Assembly: GCA_035578175.1 (NCBI GenBank)
Contig: JAQMRL010000004.1
Location: forward strand, 40,195,401-40,259,400
Length of the DNA stretch: 64,000 nt
Direction of reading: 5' to 3'
Origin: Catonia carolina
Taxonomy: Eukaryota; Arthropoda; Insecta; Hemiptera; Achilidae
Positions 53,045-64,000 of this stretch are shown piece after piece. The first letter of the stretch is position 1; the number at the start of each line of letters is the position of its first letter. Made by a program: the position numbers and the translations under genes. Below the pieces are notes generated by a model. The model saw only the letters and a program-made list of their open reading frames with translations. It was not told where the DNA came from and did no database searches.

Positions 53045-54124
53045 CTAAAGAAAACAGGATCGACTGAAAATGGGGTATCCACAACTTTTCACCATCGCAA
53101 TACTTTCTCGCTTTGCATGAGATAGTGCGAAATTGTAAAAACACGGCAGGAACTTTTTTCGACATTTCTAGAATATTGTAGTTATCTCGTAGTTTATTAA
53201 ACCTTTTCAATTTATCTAATTTCTAAGCTGGAAGATCTTGTATTCTCCTAATATTTGTACTTTTGATATAATGATAAATAAGTTAATTAAAAATTTATAT
53301 GACATTATTGTTAGCTCAAGTTTTTCTCCAGTTTGGTTCTAATCTATAAAGTCATAGGTTTTTAACGATTAAATATTTTTTTAATTTCATTTTTGAATTA
53401 ATAAAACAATATATATATTTTTTAAATCTGGTGAATATTTCTTTTGTGAAGTATTTCTATTTCCTTTTTGGAAAATATTTCAAACTGTATCCTTTCATTA
53501 CATTCATCAGCTTGGAAAGCGTCTACCGCGATGAATATTTTACACAGTGAAAGTGCAGGCTCTCTGAATTATTTCATAGGCTTGGAAATATGGCCAGGAA
53601 ATCCAGGAATGAGAAACATCGCCAATATTCTATGAATACTGTATTTAAGTAGTATACGAAACAAATATTATAGTGTTCACTTGGATAAAATTTACAATTT
53701 TTTTCTCCTATCAATTCATACAATATTTATGTACTTTTTACTCCTATACAGGGTTTCGATTGAGTGAATGAATGAGTACTGCAGTGTGAAAAATTGGGTA
53801 ATTCTTCTTTAACAGATCTTAGTATTTTTAGACCACTATAAAAGTGAATTTTATAAAGCTCTTACTTATTCACGCGCACACTATATTGTTTTTTTTTTTT
53901 GTGTACGGTCACAAAGAAAGGCGTATACGTTTGCCCCAAAAATCAATTGAACAAGAACACTTTTAGAGATTTCTCAACCTTTCCCTAATGGGTGTTTAAA
54001 ATTATTTATTATAGCAATTTCTTTCAAAACCAGAAAAATCCCAGTTTATTTTGAAAACCAAAAAGTGTACGTGTCATGTAGAATTTAACTGGTTGCCTTT
54101 TGTAAGCTCAGTTTTATACATAAG
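53045..54124. other. No recognised feature
   Basis: AT-rich sequence. No repeats or motifs supported. Confidence 0.5.
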
Positions 54125-54934
54125 TACTGTCTGTCTATAACTTGATAGCCTCCGGCAGAGAGGAGCAATATGCGGATTGTGAAACCATTTTAGACAATAT
54201 ACATATAATTTTTTGAAGTACCTAACTTAAACTTGTCGAAAAAGACATATTATAATAAAACAAAGTATTTCGCATGTTTTTCGTTCCATAAAATTATTCC
54301 AAAAAACACTCGCTTAATGAGATAATGTATAATTTAGTAAAAGTTTTGTTTTTGAAGAAAAAAGCGTATTTTTCAAATACATCGTCATTGTTAAACTATA
54401 TTAAATAATATTCTTTCACTAAAAATTAATTGAAAATTTTCTCTTAATTTAATTTTCTTAAATGTGTGCAGTTATCTTTAAAGAACGAAAATTTTCTCGC
54501 ATGATGACAATTTTTATGTCGTGTTTCACGATTTTACGAAATTTATTCATGAAAATATCTCAACTTAAAAAAGTAATGATTTTTTGTAATTTTATTGCAT
54601 CATTGTTTTCCATAATTATTACAGAACAAACCTGCCAAATATTATGTTAATCCATGAAATAGATGTTGAACAATGACGATGTATTTGAAAAATACGTTTT
54701 TTTGTTAAAAAACAAAACTTTTACTAATTTATACATTATCTAATTAAGCGAGTGGTTTTTGGAATAATTTTATGGAACGGAACACATGCGAAATACTTTG
54801 TTTTATAAAAATACGTCATTTCCGACAAGTTTTAGTTACTTTCAAAAAATTAGATGTTATGTTTTCTGAAATAGTTTTACAATCCGCGTTTTGCTCCCCT
54901 CTACCGGAGGCCACCAAGTTACAGACAGACAGTA
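54125..54934. mobile_element. Fold-back element with arms of about 285 bp
   Basis: The left arm (54125-54410) starts TACTGTCTGTCT.TAACTTG. The right arm (54650-54934) is its inverted copy with scattered changes. Shared blocks include GCCTCCGG, ACAAAGTATTTCGCATG, CCATAAAATTATTCCAAAAA and TTTCAAATACATCGTCATTG. A roughly 240-bp AT-rich centre holds a 62-codon ORF without motifs. It is non-autonomous and the superfamily is unknown. Confidence 0.85.
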
Positions 54935-54989
54935 TATGACACTCAGTTACCTTCATTATTTACCTGCAGACTTTATGTATAGTAATTTG

Positions 54990-55450
54990 ATGTAGGCTAA
55001 TGCCGAAAGTTTCTAGATTTCAACGTGTTTGCAGTTATATTAATAGAACATTTATAGCAAGGACCCAGAAAGAAACGCAGTTGAAATTATATGATGTAAT
55101 GCCACTGCCTCTTTTGTTGTACGGTAGTGAAACATAGGTTTCTTAAGAAAATCTGAGAGTAGGAAGTTGAAAGCAGCTGATATGCATTTTTGAGATTGAT
55201 GAGAGGTAACACTTAGGGATCGCATCAAGAGTGAGACAATCTGACATTATTTGGATATAATGGAAACTGCGAGGCAGAGGATTCTAACAGGATGGTTCCT
55301 ACATGTAAGCCGCATTCCAGAGGATCTATATCCGCTACTGGCCTTAAGATACCGTCCGCAAGGAGTACTGTCATTAGGTAGGCCACAAAGAATAGAACTG
55401 GAACAGGCAATGTGCCTAATCCTTGAAGGAGGAAGAAGACCTACAGACTG
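54990..55450 (+). pseudogene. LINE (RTE/CR1-like) ORF, C-terminal relic
   Basis: Encodes LYDVMPLPLLLYGSET, then in shifted frames KLKAADMHF, RGNTLRDRIKSET, MDIMETARQRILTGWFLHVS and GRPQRIELEQAM. This follows the LYGSETW...KL.AAEM.FLR...TLRDRI...W..HV.RM...GRP order of endonuclease-RT C-termini. It contains multiple stops and shifts. Confidence 0.68.
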
Positions 55451-55599
55451 AAAAACTTGACAAAGAAAGTCGCTGAAAACTAAGAGTTGCATAATCAATG
55501 TAACTTGCGTTACTGATTTCTTTAGTAAATAGAAAGAGGAACGAGGCAATCTGAAATGAAATGAAGGTAACTGATCAGTCACATCAAATTAAAAAGGTA

Positions 55600-55845
55600 A
55601 ATGAAAATTGAAATACCTACAACTTTTATTTCAAGCATTTACTTATTTCTACAGAGCCTATTTTAGCGTAAACTATTGATTACCCGTATTTTAAGTCGAA
55701 CAGAGGTTAATTTTCATTGTGTCATTCACTCATGATTAAAATTAGGTCAAGTGTTTCATTTTACATTTTTTACTGATAGATTAAACATAGGTTAAATTTT
55801 AATAATTTACACTGGCAAGAGAAAGTCGTGTGACTATGCCACACC
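55600..55845 (-). mobile_element. HINE-like repeat, copy 8 (5' end only)
   Basis: Collinear with copy 5: AACAGAGGTTAATTTTCATT, CACTCATGATTAAAATTAGG, GGCAAGAGAAAGTCGTGTG and TGCCACACCAATA. Confidence 0.6.
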
Positions 55846-56394
55846 AATATTTTAAGTTAGTAAGATATCGTAAAGTTTCTTTGAGAGAATGAAGTAATGG
55901 AGGGGGTTTTCTCTAGTGACAGGCTTTTTTGAGAATTACAGCTTTAAGATTCATTTTAAGGAAAACGTAAGCATTAAATAAATTTTAAAAAATTCAATTA
56001 CTGTAACTTCTGTTGTAGTTTTGAATTACGATCAATTTAACTGTATTTTATGACTTCGTTATCAAATTGCGTTTAAAACGATCATGTTATTTTACTTACT
56101 TAAGCAAAACATTAAGCAATAATTAAGCAAAAATTAAGTAAAAGCCGTGTGTTTAAATTAACACTAAAAATAATTTTATAGTTAGTTAAACATTTTTAAT
56201 TAATTACTAGCAATTTCACTTGGGCGTTGTGCGGAATTATGGCTAATAAACTAATTTATTGATTTTTCACAGTTTTCCCGATTTCATACCACAGTTTATG
56301 TTTTAAATATCACTTTAAGAATATTTAAGGTGATTTGCAGAATTTTAGCTCATTAGGAATTTACAGAAATAATAGTTATTACTTTAGATGAGTT
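55846..56394. other. No recognised feature
   Basis: AT-rich, no supported element. Confidence 0.5.
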
Positions 56395-56598
56395 CCACTT
56401 TTTTCACGCACACACGCACGCGCGCACATACACATGCACATACTGATTAATCGCTAAAAACATGTTTCTGGGTTCAGGGGGTCTTTTCAGACCCCCTGAA
56501 CCTAAAATGTGTAGATCCGGGGAAAACTCAATTTCGAAAATTGACATGAAAACAATACTTTCCTTCCTATATATATTCATATAGGCAGGAGAAAGTAA
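56395..56598 (+). mobile_element. HINE-like repeat, copy 9 (3' end) with local palindrome
   Basis: A CA/CG stretch, the CTAAAAACATGTTTCTGGGT block, the AGATCCGGGGAAAACT block and the terminal GGCAGGAGAAAGTA. GGTTCAGGGGGTCT (56471-56484) is followed, after TTTC, by its exact inverted copy (56489-56502), which other copies lack. Confidence 0.65.
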
Positions 56599-57559
56599 AA
56601 AAATATGTATACAACTTTCGGTAGGATACAAACCGCAGATATTTTTCTTGAGAAGTACAAAAGTGAAAAAGTTAATATTAATTTATCTTATAAATTAATC
56701 TAGATTTATTATTCTATTCATTACGTTCATTCCAAAGTTGTTTGCATATCGCTATTATCTGAAGCGATCATCGGTTCACTTAATAATGGAGACCTTTGTT
56801 TGTGTCCGTTTATTCCTTACACCCACATGTTGAAATTTATCAGGAGGAGGTACGGAAGGAAGGGGAGGGTAAAAAATATGAAGGTGTGTGGTCATGAGAT
56901 CATCCGTCATTTCTATTCCGAGCAAATGTTGCTTATTTAGAAGGCAATGAACTGTATATATGAAAAAATTAAAAATCGTATTGTATATAGTACTTAAGAG
57001 ATGCAGTTTTAACTTCCGCATTTAACTAATCCTCTCCGTGTTAATAATGAATTATAATGATTTTATACAGTCGTATTTTGTTTTAATATAAATATTAGAG
57101 GTCAACCTACCCTGCCCATGTAATTACTATGAAAATATCTCATCTTGCATGTGGTTAACGAACCCACAAACAGCGTCCAAGAAACTAACAGTTGATTGAC
57201 ATAAACGGAGCTTTGTTGAGACATCTGGATGTGGATGCAAATAAAGTTCATCTAGATTTAAAAAACTACGAATTATGAGAAATTATTATTGCTGGGAATT
57301 GGGTGAAAAATAAAATTCTTTACAAGTTTCAAACGAACTAACACGAAATGTATCGGACACATTATGAGGAACTCAATAATTTCATTGTGAATATCTTTGC
57401 TGGTAAGATGGTGGGTAAGGGACGATAGGAAATTCTGAAGAACAAAGAACTTAGAAGGGTTTGTGAAAGATACTTATAGAGTTAGTGAAAGAATCAATAA
57501 ATTACTCCAATTTTTAAAATGTTGTCATTATTTGCAATCCTTTAAAAACTCTGAAAAAT
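56599..57559. other. No recognised feature
   Basis: AT-rich, motif-free ORFs only. Confidence 0.5.
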
Positions 57560-57561
57560 TA

Positions 57562-58585
57562 CAGTAAAACCACGAAATCTAAAATTAACCAAAACCCGGT
57601 TATCCAAAATATCGATTATCCGAAATCTATTTATTTTTATTTTTCTGAAAATTGTGTAGGTAGAAGACGAACTGCTGTTGTACTCAACCTGGTAGGTAAC
57701 GCTGCGTTTACTACAAGTCGTCAACTTTTAATGAACTTATTTACAGTACAACTTCAGGGGATTAAAAATTTCTATTAGGCGATAACGAAGAAAGAGTAAT
57801 TGAACTTCAAAAACAGATTAATTTATAATTATGCGCATTCGTGATTCCTGAAGGATGGGAAAATGTTCAAAATGTTACACTACAAAGGTCTTGGAAAAAG
57901 CTTTACGATTCTGAAAGCGACAGTTCTAACGATCAGGCCGGAGAAGAACAGCCATTCTTACCATTAGCTCAACCAATAGCCGATTTTGACGAGTGCAATG
58001 AAAATGACAAACGAATGAATAATTTTTGAAAATGCGTTTGCGGATCCCGGATGCCAAATAAAAACAGACGAAGAACTTATTGAATTAGTTCTGCAGGTAC
58101 CAACAGTAAATGACGACGACGGAAACATACATATTACTGATTCTGATGTTCCTGCACCAACACATAGTCAAGCATTTGAAGTGTTAGAAACAGCTTTAAT
58201 TTGGTATGAAATGCAGCGTAAATAGACTTTTCTACTCTCCTGACTGTCAAACGAGTCAAGTATCTAGCAGCATTAATACAAAAGAACAATGTTAAAGTAC
58301 ACAAAATTAGCGATTTTTTTAAAAACAATGAACTACAATAGGTAAATCATTTTTATTCATATAACATTTTATATTTTATTTTAACGTATTTTTATTTTTA
58401 TTTATTAAGATTCTGTATAAATTCACAGTTTTAATTGTTTTTCCACTATTAAAATTGATATTTTTTGCTACTAAGTATATTTATCATTTTATTATTGCCT
58501 TTCCCGAGTGTGATCGATTATCCGAAAAAATCGGTCATCCGAAATTGTCGTGCCCTAATTATTTCGGATAATCGGTACTTTACTG
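57562..58585 (+). mobile_element. Pogo/Tigger-like transposon, internally deleted
   Basis: Ends CAGTAAAACC (left) and complement CAGTAAAGTACC (right), both flanked by TA (57560-57561, 58586-58587). Subterminal GATTATCCGAAAT words recur at both ends. The 1024-bp interior carries the last part of a Tigger/jerky-type transposase. Confidence 0.8.
57841..58225 (+). pseudogene. Tigger/jerky-like transposase C-terminal relic
   Basis: Reads VIPEGWENVQNVTLQRSWKK, then an acidic linker (DSESDSSNDQAGEEQP), a stop/shift at 58027, then ENAFADPGCQIKTDEELIEL and a terminal AFEVLETALIWYEMQRK-stop. WxxVxxxTLxxSWxKL, DPGxQxxTDEEL and the final helical segment are typical of the C-terminus of Tigger/jerky proteins. 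The CENP-B-type DNA-binding and DDE catalytic parts are deleted. Confidence 0.72.
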
Positions 58586-58587
58586 TA

Positions 58588-59001
58588 TTTCATTGGTGAA
58601 ACTTTTTAAAGTGTACCTACAAGAATTTCTTTCTAAATACTTGTAGTAGAACAACGTGTGATTGAAATTTGTATTTCGGGTGTTATAACTTCTTTACGTG
58701 TCCGATACTCCCTCGGAAATCTCCTGGACGCAAGAAAAAAATTAAATTCAAAAAGTGCTGCTTAGACATGAAAAGAATAGCTGATGAATGGCTGGTCCAA
58801 AAATTTAATTTTTTAACTTTATATTAGTACTTTTTCTCAGCTTCTAATAAATATTTTAAAATAGAGATATAATTTTTTAGGGGTATTTATCTACCGTAGT
58901 TTTAAAATATAGAGAGGGTTCGTCAGTTTAAATAGGTATTTTGGTTGTCACGTTACAGAGCAGTTGGACTTCGGGTTGGAGATTAAATGTTGAATAGAAG
59001 C
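58588..59001. other. No recognised feature
   Basis: AT-rich spacer between two TA-flanked transposons. Confidence 0.5.
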
Positions 59002-59003
59002 TA

Positions 59004-59783
59004 CAGAGTGATTTTTTAGTCCTGTTACCCAATTGTTAATGTCTGGTAATATTTTTCTAAAAAAAAATTAATTTTGTTTTGTGACACTAATTTGGTAGCC
59101 CTACTCAACCAGTATGGATATGGCAGTGTGAGTTGATTCTCCTTGAGCTGAGTAAAATTTTGTGCCATTTCCGGTCGTGCTACGAACAGAATGTCTTTTA
59201 TCCTAAAACAATCTCTTGTTTAAATCTGGAGGCTGAAGCTCTAGAACTAATCGTATGTGATACGGATACAATTTCAATTTTTTAGCAGCTTTCTGAGCAC
59301 TCGAACATGACAAATCAACATGCGAGGAAAATGTTTGTAAACTTTTCCATGGAGAATTGAGCAATCTTGTTTTCACATTCTCTTAACGTCATCTGTCAAG
59401 AGAGTTGGTCGACCACTACGTTTTCTGCTGCAAACAATACCTGCCTCTAAAAATCAGTTAGTTAGCCTAAAAATTGACGAATAGAGTGGAGGAACACCAT
59501 AAAATTTAATTAGAAATGATTCTTTTACACTCACATACGATTTTGTAGCAAAATATTGTTCAAGAATGAAAACCCGTTGTTTTAGGGTAAAAGACATTCT
59601 GTTCGTAACACAACTGGAAACAGCACAAAATTTTACGCAACTCAAGGAGAATCAACTCAAACTGTCGTATCTATACCGGTTGAGTAGGGCTACCAACTTT
59701 GTGTCACAAAACAAAATATCCCTTTCTTAGAAAAAAATTACCAGACATTAACAATTGGGTAACAGGACTAAAAAATCACCCGG
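59004..59783 (-). mobile_element. Tc1/mariner-type fold-back element
   Basis: TA duplications at 59002-59003 and 59784-59785. Arms of about 215 bp (59004-59225 and 59560-59783) are inverted copies starting CMGRGTGATTTTTTAGTCCT. Both arms include the transposase start codon region (ATGTCTTTT), so the element seems to be built from two inverted 5' ends of one parent. Confidence 0.82.
59200..59645 (-). pseudogene. Mariner-type transposase relic (DUF4817-like)
   Basis: The minus strand from 59598 reads MSFTLKQRVFILEQYFATKS and YVSVKESFLIKFYG, the N-terminal helix-turn-helix of DUF4817-type transposases. After breaks it reads KRSGRPTLLTDDVKR, AQKAAKKLKLYPYRI-like sequence and ELQPPDLNKR, the second DNA-binding part. 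The catalytic domain is absent because the right arm of the fold-back joins here. Confidence 0.7.
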
Positions 59784-59785
59784 TA

Positions 59786-60845
59786 CTAAAAATCCTTTTT
59801 ATCGGTTTTATTTTATGAATTAAGAGATTTTGACATTTCAAGCTGGAAACAACAACCGTGTTGAAGAATTTGAGATATGACATCATTAAATGATAACTAA
59901 TGTACAATGGACAGCCTGAAGAATGAATGGAGGATATGTCGCAGAGTTCTCATGCAGTAAGGAACTTTTTAGTATCGTTAAGTCGATACGATCATTATAA
60001 ACTGTTCGAGCTAGTGTTTAAAGAAAAAATTTAATTTTTATGGTACTAGTAGAGGTCAGTTGTCCTGGTCGAGGAAAATAAGGGAGAACCAAGATTTCCA
60101 GTGTTGAGGAACTGTTCTGTCTAGCAGAATAATGAAGAGTATGTAATAATAGCCAACGTTACAGGGACTTGAAATAGTATAGGAGAGAGAGTGTTCCTAT
60201 TATTGAATGTAGTTTTAAATATTGTTACAAAATAATTTTAAAACTAAACAACTGTGCAATCTAATATATTCATTACATTAAAAGTCATAACATTCAAATT
60301 ATGTAAAATGGTATTTTGTCAAAAGAAATTATTGTGGATAAAATTAAAGTTTAGAATAGTGGGATCATTTAAAAAAAAATCAGTTCAAGTACAGGAGACC
60401 ACCAGATTTGTCCCATATTTTAAACTCGAGGAAATATAATTTTGTTTGAATATATTTTACAGCTGAAGCAGAAATAAGAGGAAAATACTTTTCTATAATT
60501 AGATTCACAGAATTACGAGTTTGCAAGTAGTAGTTGTTGTCACACTTATAATAGTAGCATTTACTGTTATTGCTCGGTGGGAGATTAAATAATGAAAATT
60601 TTAACTCAGTGATATGAATTTTCTATTTTTCACTGCTATTTGTGGTTCCTAAGTAAAAGGTTCAAAGTTGGTAAATGTTGAATTATATAGGGATAAAAGC
60701 TCTCCTTAAGAATAATTAAAAATGTACTTTGTATGAAATATATTTTTGTTCAATCCTCAGTTTAGTAGGCATTAATAATTTCGGTAAAATACTGATTAAA
60801 AGTAGTGCTTTTCATGCTGAATTTTTCCAGATTTCTAACCATACA
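59786..60845. other. No recognised feature
   Basis: AT-rich. ORFs of about 60 codons lack motifs. Confidence 0.5.
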
Positions 60846-61015
60846 ATTTTTTTTCTTTACGTCTCACTTTTTTTGCAATTTTTACTAATGCAGACGATAA
60901 GAAGGTACGATGATATATGAAAATGAGTGATAAAAAATGCCAGACCTGACTGGGAATCGAACCCAGGTTCCGGTGTAGAAGTCAGTTGCGCTAACCAATA
61001 CGCCACCGGGTCGGC
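60846..61015 (-). mobile_element. SINE2, tRNA-derived, complete copy
   Basis: The minus strand from 61015 starts GCCGACCCGGTGGCGTATTG with an A-box-like GTGGCGTATTGG, then TTAGCGC. A perfect T-arm CTGGG-TTCGATT-CCCAG includes the B box GGTTCGATTCC. A short body and a T/A-rich tail follow. The anticodon loop reads CTTCTAC, perhaps from a tRNA-Arg(UCU)-like ancestor. The D and T arms fold, but the anticodon stem is poor and a non-tRNA body is attached, so it is a SINE and not a working tRNA. Confidence 0.8.
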
Positions 61016-61659
61016 TAAACAAAATTATGTTATGGTACATGGTGCGATAGGACAGAAAGAACTGAATAAAATTTATTACTGCTTGTAAAATACCTAAAAC
61101 GTTAGCGCGATTTGCCGAAATTTTTAATTTTTATATCAGTAAATGTATTTTCTTCTTCAATAAATGTAGTACATTAGTAGGTATTAAATTATTTAATCAG
61201 TAACTTGGACGTCGACCAAAATTGAAGGTTTCGCCAACAAAAAAATCTTGCAGTATATCGGGTTGATTCTCCCAATTCCCACACCTATGTAACTTTCGTG
61301 AGACATTTTTAACACAGTAATTGATGAGATAACCGATCGATTATCTTATGTACCAAATTGAATCAAGGAAATCAGTTCGTACTAATTTCATCAAAAAATT
61401 AACTTAAATAATAATTATTCTGAATATTCGTTTCGACTGCGTCAATCTTATACGCATGCCACCTAAAACACAAAAATATTTTATCTAAAAATCTTCCTTA
61501 TGTTGGAAAACAGTCTTTGCTGTATAAGAAAACACAGTAAGCAGTCCAGTAAACATGACTTCTAGCTAAGCCTCATTCTATATAACAGTGGGAAATATCA
61601 GATATAAGAGCAATCCTGGAGAAGGTAAACTAATTGGATGGTTTTCAAAAATGTAATCC
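61016..61659. other. No recognised feature
   Basis: AT-rich, nothing supported. Confidence 0.5.
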
Positions 61660-62022
61660 CTAATTTTTTTTCATTTTTATTCCCTAATGTGTGTACGTTG
61701 CAGTCTATTAAATTCAAAACATTAAGCAACCCCATGACCCAATGAGATGGGGGTGATGTGTAAATGAAGAGTAGTCTTGTACAGCTCCAGGCCGTCCTTT
61801 CCAGAGAGAGGGAATTCAATTATGGTTAATTGAACCCCAACATCAAAGAACACCGATAACCACTGTCTAGTATTCACATCCGTATAAATTTAACTACCTT
61901 AAATTACTAGGATTTACCTTACCTTACTAGGATTTGAACCACGAACTTTCGTCTCCAAAAATCAGCTGTTAAACAGTTGACTCGTAGCGATGACTTTACC
62001 TCAAGACCAACCTGTTGGCTAT
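61660..62022 (-). mobile_element. SINE1, second full copy
   Basis: Minus-strand copy with the T-rich left end, the tail hairpin region GTTGCAGTCTATTAAATTCA, the body, a local duplication of TTACTAGGATTTACC/TTACTAGGATTTGAACC spanning the B box, and a decayed head (ACAGGTTGGTCTTGAGGTAA on the minus strand). Confidence 0.82.
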
Positions 62023-62804
62023 CCGTAAACAAATTTATGGTATATCTGAGGTAAAAATAAACAATAACAAAGAAAAGATTGTTCCTTGGGGTACTCATGT
62101 ACCCCTGAAAAATTGGATTGGGAGGATTCTATGAAGAACCATATTAACTCTATAGCCGGTAATAACATTTTTTTTAGACCGGCAGAGAATTTCTAGCATA
62201 TGGGTCATCGAACCGTAAAGAAATGATTAAAATTTTGCTATAAATCACAAACCTTATCATATGACGTATCAAAATAACAAGAAAATTTAGGAAAATAGAA
62301 TAAATATATTACTGAGATTTTAATCTGTCAGTTAGGGATGCTAAAGCTATTGGAAAATAATTTTTAGACAAATATTTTTCTAAAATTTCAGATGACACTA
62401 CTGTTTAAAACTTCCTTATGCTTTACTTTCAAAATTCATTACGAACGAATCGTAACTTATAATGTTTATTTCAAAATAAAACAAAAAAACGATTCTATGT
62501 TCAAAACTGAAAAAAATATCTACGAAAACACATCATGTAAACCAAGAAACAACCAAATTCAGCTGTAGGATAGCGTGGTTTCAACAGAGAAATACAGGCA
62601 GAATATGCAACTAAAACTATTGTATTATACGTAAATATTTACTTTGTACATTACTAAAACTATTGTACAAACCAGCAACGTTGTCTGCAGATAAATTAAA
62701 AACTAAAACGACACCATTGCAATGCTACGACGCAAGACCAGTTCAAAAAGCGGTAACATCGTATCAAAGTCGACGATTGTCGGCTCTAGGGTTAAAAACA
62801 GTAT
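62023..62804. other. No recognised feature
   Basis: AT-rich spacer between SINE1 copies. Confidence 0.5.
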
Positions 62805-63132
62805 TTTTTTTTTTTAAATTCCTAATGTGTGTACGTTGCAATCTGTTCAATACAGAACAATTAGCATCCCATGATCCAATGAGATGAGGTTGATGTGTAT
62901 GACGTGTAAATGAAGCGTAATATTGCACAGACCTAGGCCGACATTTCCAGAGAGAGTATGGTTAATTGAACCCAAACCGTCAAAGTACATCGGTAACCGC
63001 TGTCCAGTATTCATATCCGAATAAAGGTAACTGCCTTTACTAAAATTTGAATCGGAAACCTTCGTCTCTGAAAATCAGCTGTTAAACAGCTGACTCACGG
63101 TGATGACTTTATCTCTAGACCAACTCGATGAG
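62805..63132 (-). mobile_element. SINE1, third full copy
   Basis: Minus-strand copy with T13 at the left, tail hairpin GTTGCAATCTGTTCAATACA, body, the AATCAGCTG/CAGCTGA palindrome and the A-box-like head. Flanking TAAAAACAGTA and TAAAAATAATA may be a diverged target duplication. Confidence 0.82.
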
Positions 63133-63810
63133 TTCCTAAAAATAATAAGTTGTAATTTCTTCCTAAAATTGTAAATTATAATTTAAAATTGTAAAATTCA
63201 AAATAAAAGTAGAAAATAGTTGTCTTTTATGATGATGGATGGTACTAATTGTTCAGTTGTTTTTTTTTTTTGGAAATGCGGAAAAAACACTTATAATATT
63301 ATAATCTTAAAAATTACATTATATAATTGAAAAAGTACTACAGTTAATTGAAATGATTCTACCACATTGATAACATATGAAGTATACCTCCAATCGTTTA
63401 TGTTTCTGATAATAACTCATTTTTAAATAAAAGCTCAAGCGATGATACTTATTTATAGATTAATTAAAAATTTTCCAGGTAGGTACTTACTCTGGTCAAC
63501 TGTTAAAAAGTTATTGTTAATTTTTTCGCCAGCGATTGTCGAACAGCGTCATTGTTGTGCACCGCCGCTTGTCGAGGGTTTACTGAATTCTCAGTTATAT
63601 GACACTTGTGTTTCAAACTGTTTACAATATTTTTTTCCGTGAATTTATGTATTTATATACAACTTGTGTCAAAGTTTTTGTTATATAAAATACTAAAATG
63701 TTTTTATTTCACCATAATTGGAATAGGTAAGTTTTTAAGTCAATATGTATTGCTTTTATTTATTTATTTTGTTTTTTATAATCATTAAAATTATTTGTTT
63801 TTATGTTTTG
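63133..63810. other. No recognised feature
   Basis: AT-rich. Short ORFs only. Confidence 0.5.
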
Positions 63811-64000
63811 ATTCACCGGGTTGGTCTAGAGGTAAATTCGTCACCTTGAGTCAGCTGTTTAACAGCTGATTTTTGGAGACGAAGGTTCCTAGTTCAAATC
63901 CTAGTAAATAAAGGTAATTACTTTTATACGGATTTGAATACTAGACAGTGGTTACCAGTATACTTTGAGGGTTGGGATTCAATTAACCATACTTTCTCAG
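63811..64000 (+). mobile_element. SINE1, fourth copy, cut by the window end
   Basis: Plus-strand copy: A box TGGTCTAGAGG (63822-63832), palindrome TCAGCTGTT-T-AACAGCTGA (63851-63869), B-box-like AGTTCAAATCC (63891-63901), then the body up to the window edge. Confidence 0.85.

Noticed and set aside
60940..61015. Cellular tRNA gene
   Set aside because: The T arm is perfect, but the anticodon stem is poor and the sequence continues into a SINE body also found at 50045-50157.

Overview
The window looks like a repeat-rich, gene-poor stretch of a large animal genome, most likely an insect and possibly a hemipteran (the order is a guess from repeat style only). It is AT-rich, and I recognise no host protein-coding exon and no cellular tRNA or rRNA gene. 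Almost every protein-like signal comes from a transposable element: Jockey-type and RTE-type non-LTR retrotransposons, Tc1/mariner and pogo/Tigger DNA transposons, at least two tRNA-derived SINE families, one SINE-like repeat with an (AAC)n tail, and a Helentron/HINE-like or MITE-like family seen nine times. Layout: 0-9 kb holds an apparently intact two-ORF Jockey element (Jockey-A, ORFs 2482-6698) flanked by short GC-richer monomers, then LINE relics. 9-15 kb holds two long copies of the HINE-like repeat, one carrying a nested TA-flanked transposon, plus a decayed mariner and a 128-bp hairpin. 16-26 kb holds Jockey relics, a (CA)n-expanded HINE-like copy and a second nearly complete Jockey element (Jockey-B, 21435-25479) broken by one in-frame stop. 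26-45 kb is a mosaic of (AAC)-tailed repeats, HINE-like copies, SINEs, a Tigger relic, a Jockey-in-Jockey nest, many 3' ends of LINEs, and a GC-rich island near 42 kb with three tandem histone-type stem-loops. 46.1-49.4 kb is an apparently full-length RTE-type element with a perfect 12-bp target duplication, inserted at the stop codon of an older Jockey relic. 49-64 kb contains SINEs, LINE relics, two fold-back elements and a second Tigger relic. How the parts connect: the autonomous LINEs (Jockey-A/B and the RTE) encode an endonuclease and reverse transcriptase that nick DNA and copy their own RNA. The tRNA-derived SINE1 carries a 3' hairpin that closely resembles the terminal hairpins of Jockey-A and Jockey-B, suggesting it is copied by Jockey-type machinery. 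The mariner, Tigger and fold-back elements are internally deleted and would need a transposase supplied from elsewhere. The most interesting leads are the triple histone-like stem-loop island (42376-42456), the shared SINE/LINE 3' hairpin, the candidate HDV-like ribozyme in front of an AUG-less RTE ORF (46129-46458), and the multi-copy (AAC)-tailed repeat with a conserved protein-like frame. Element boundaries are approximate unless a target duplication is stated.
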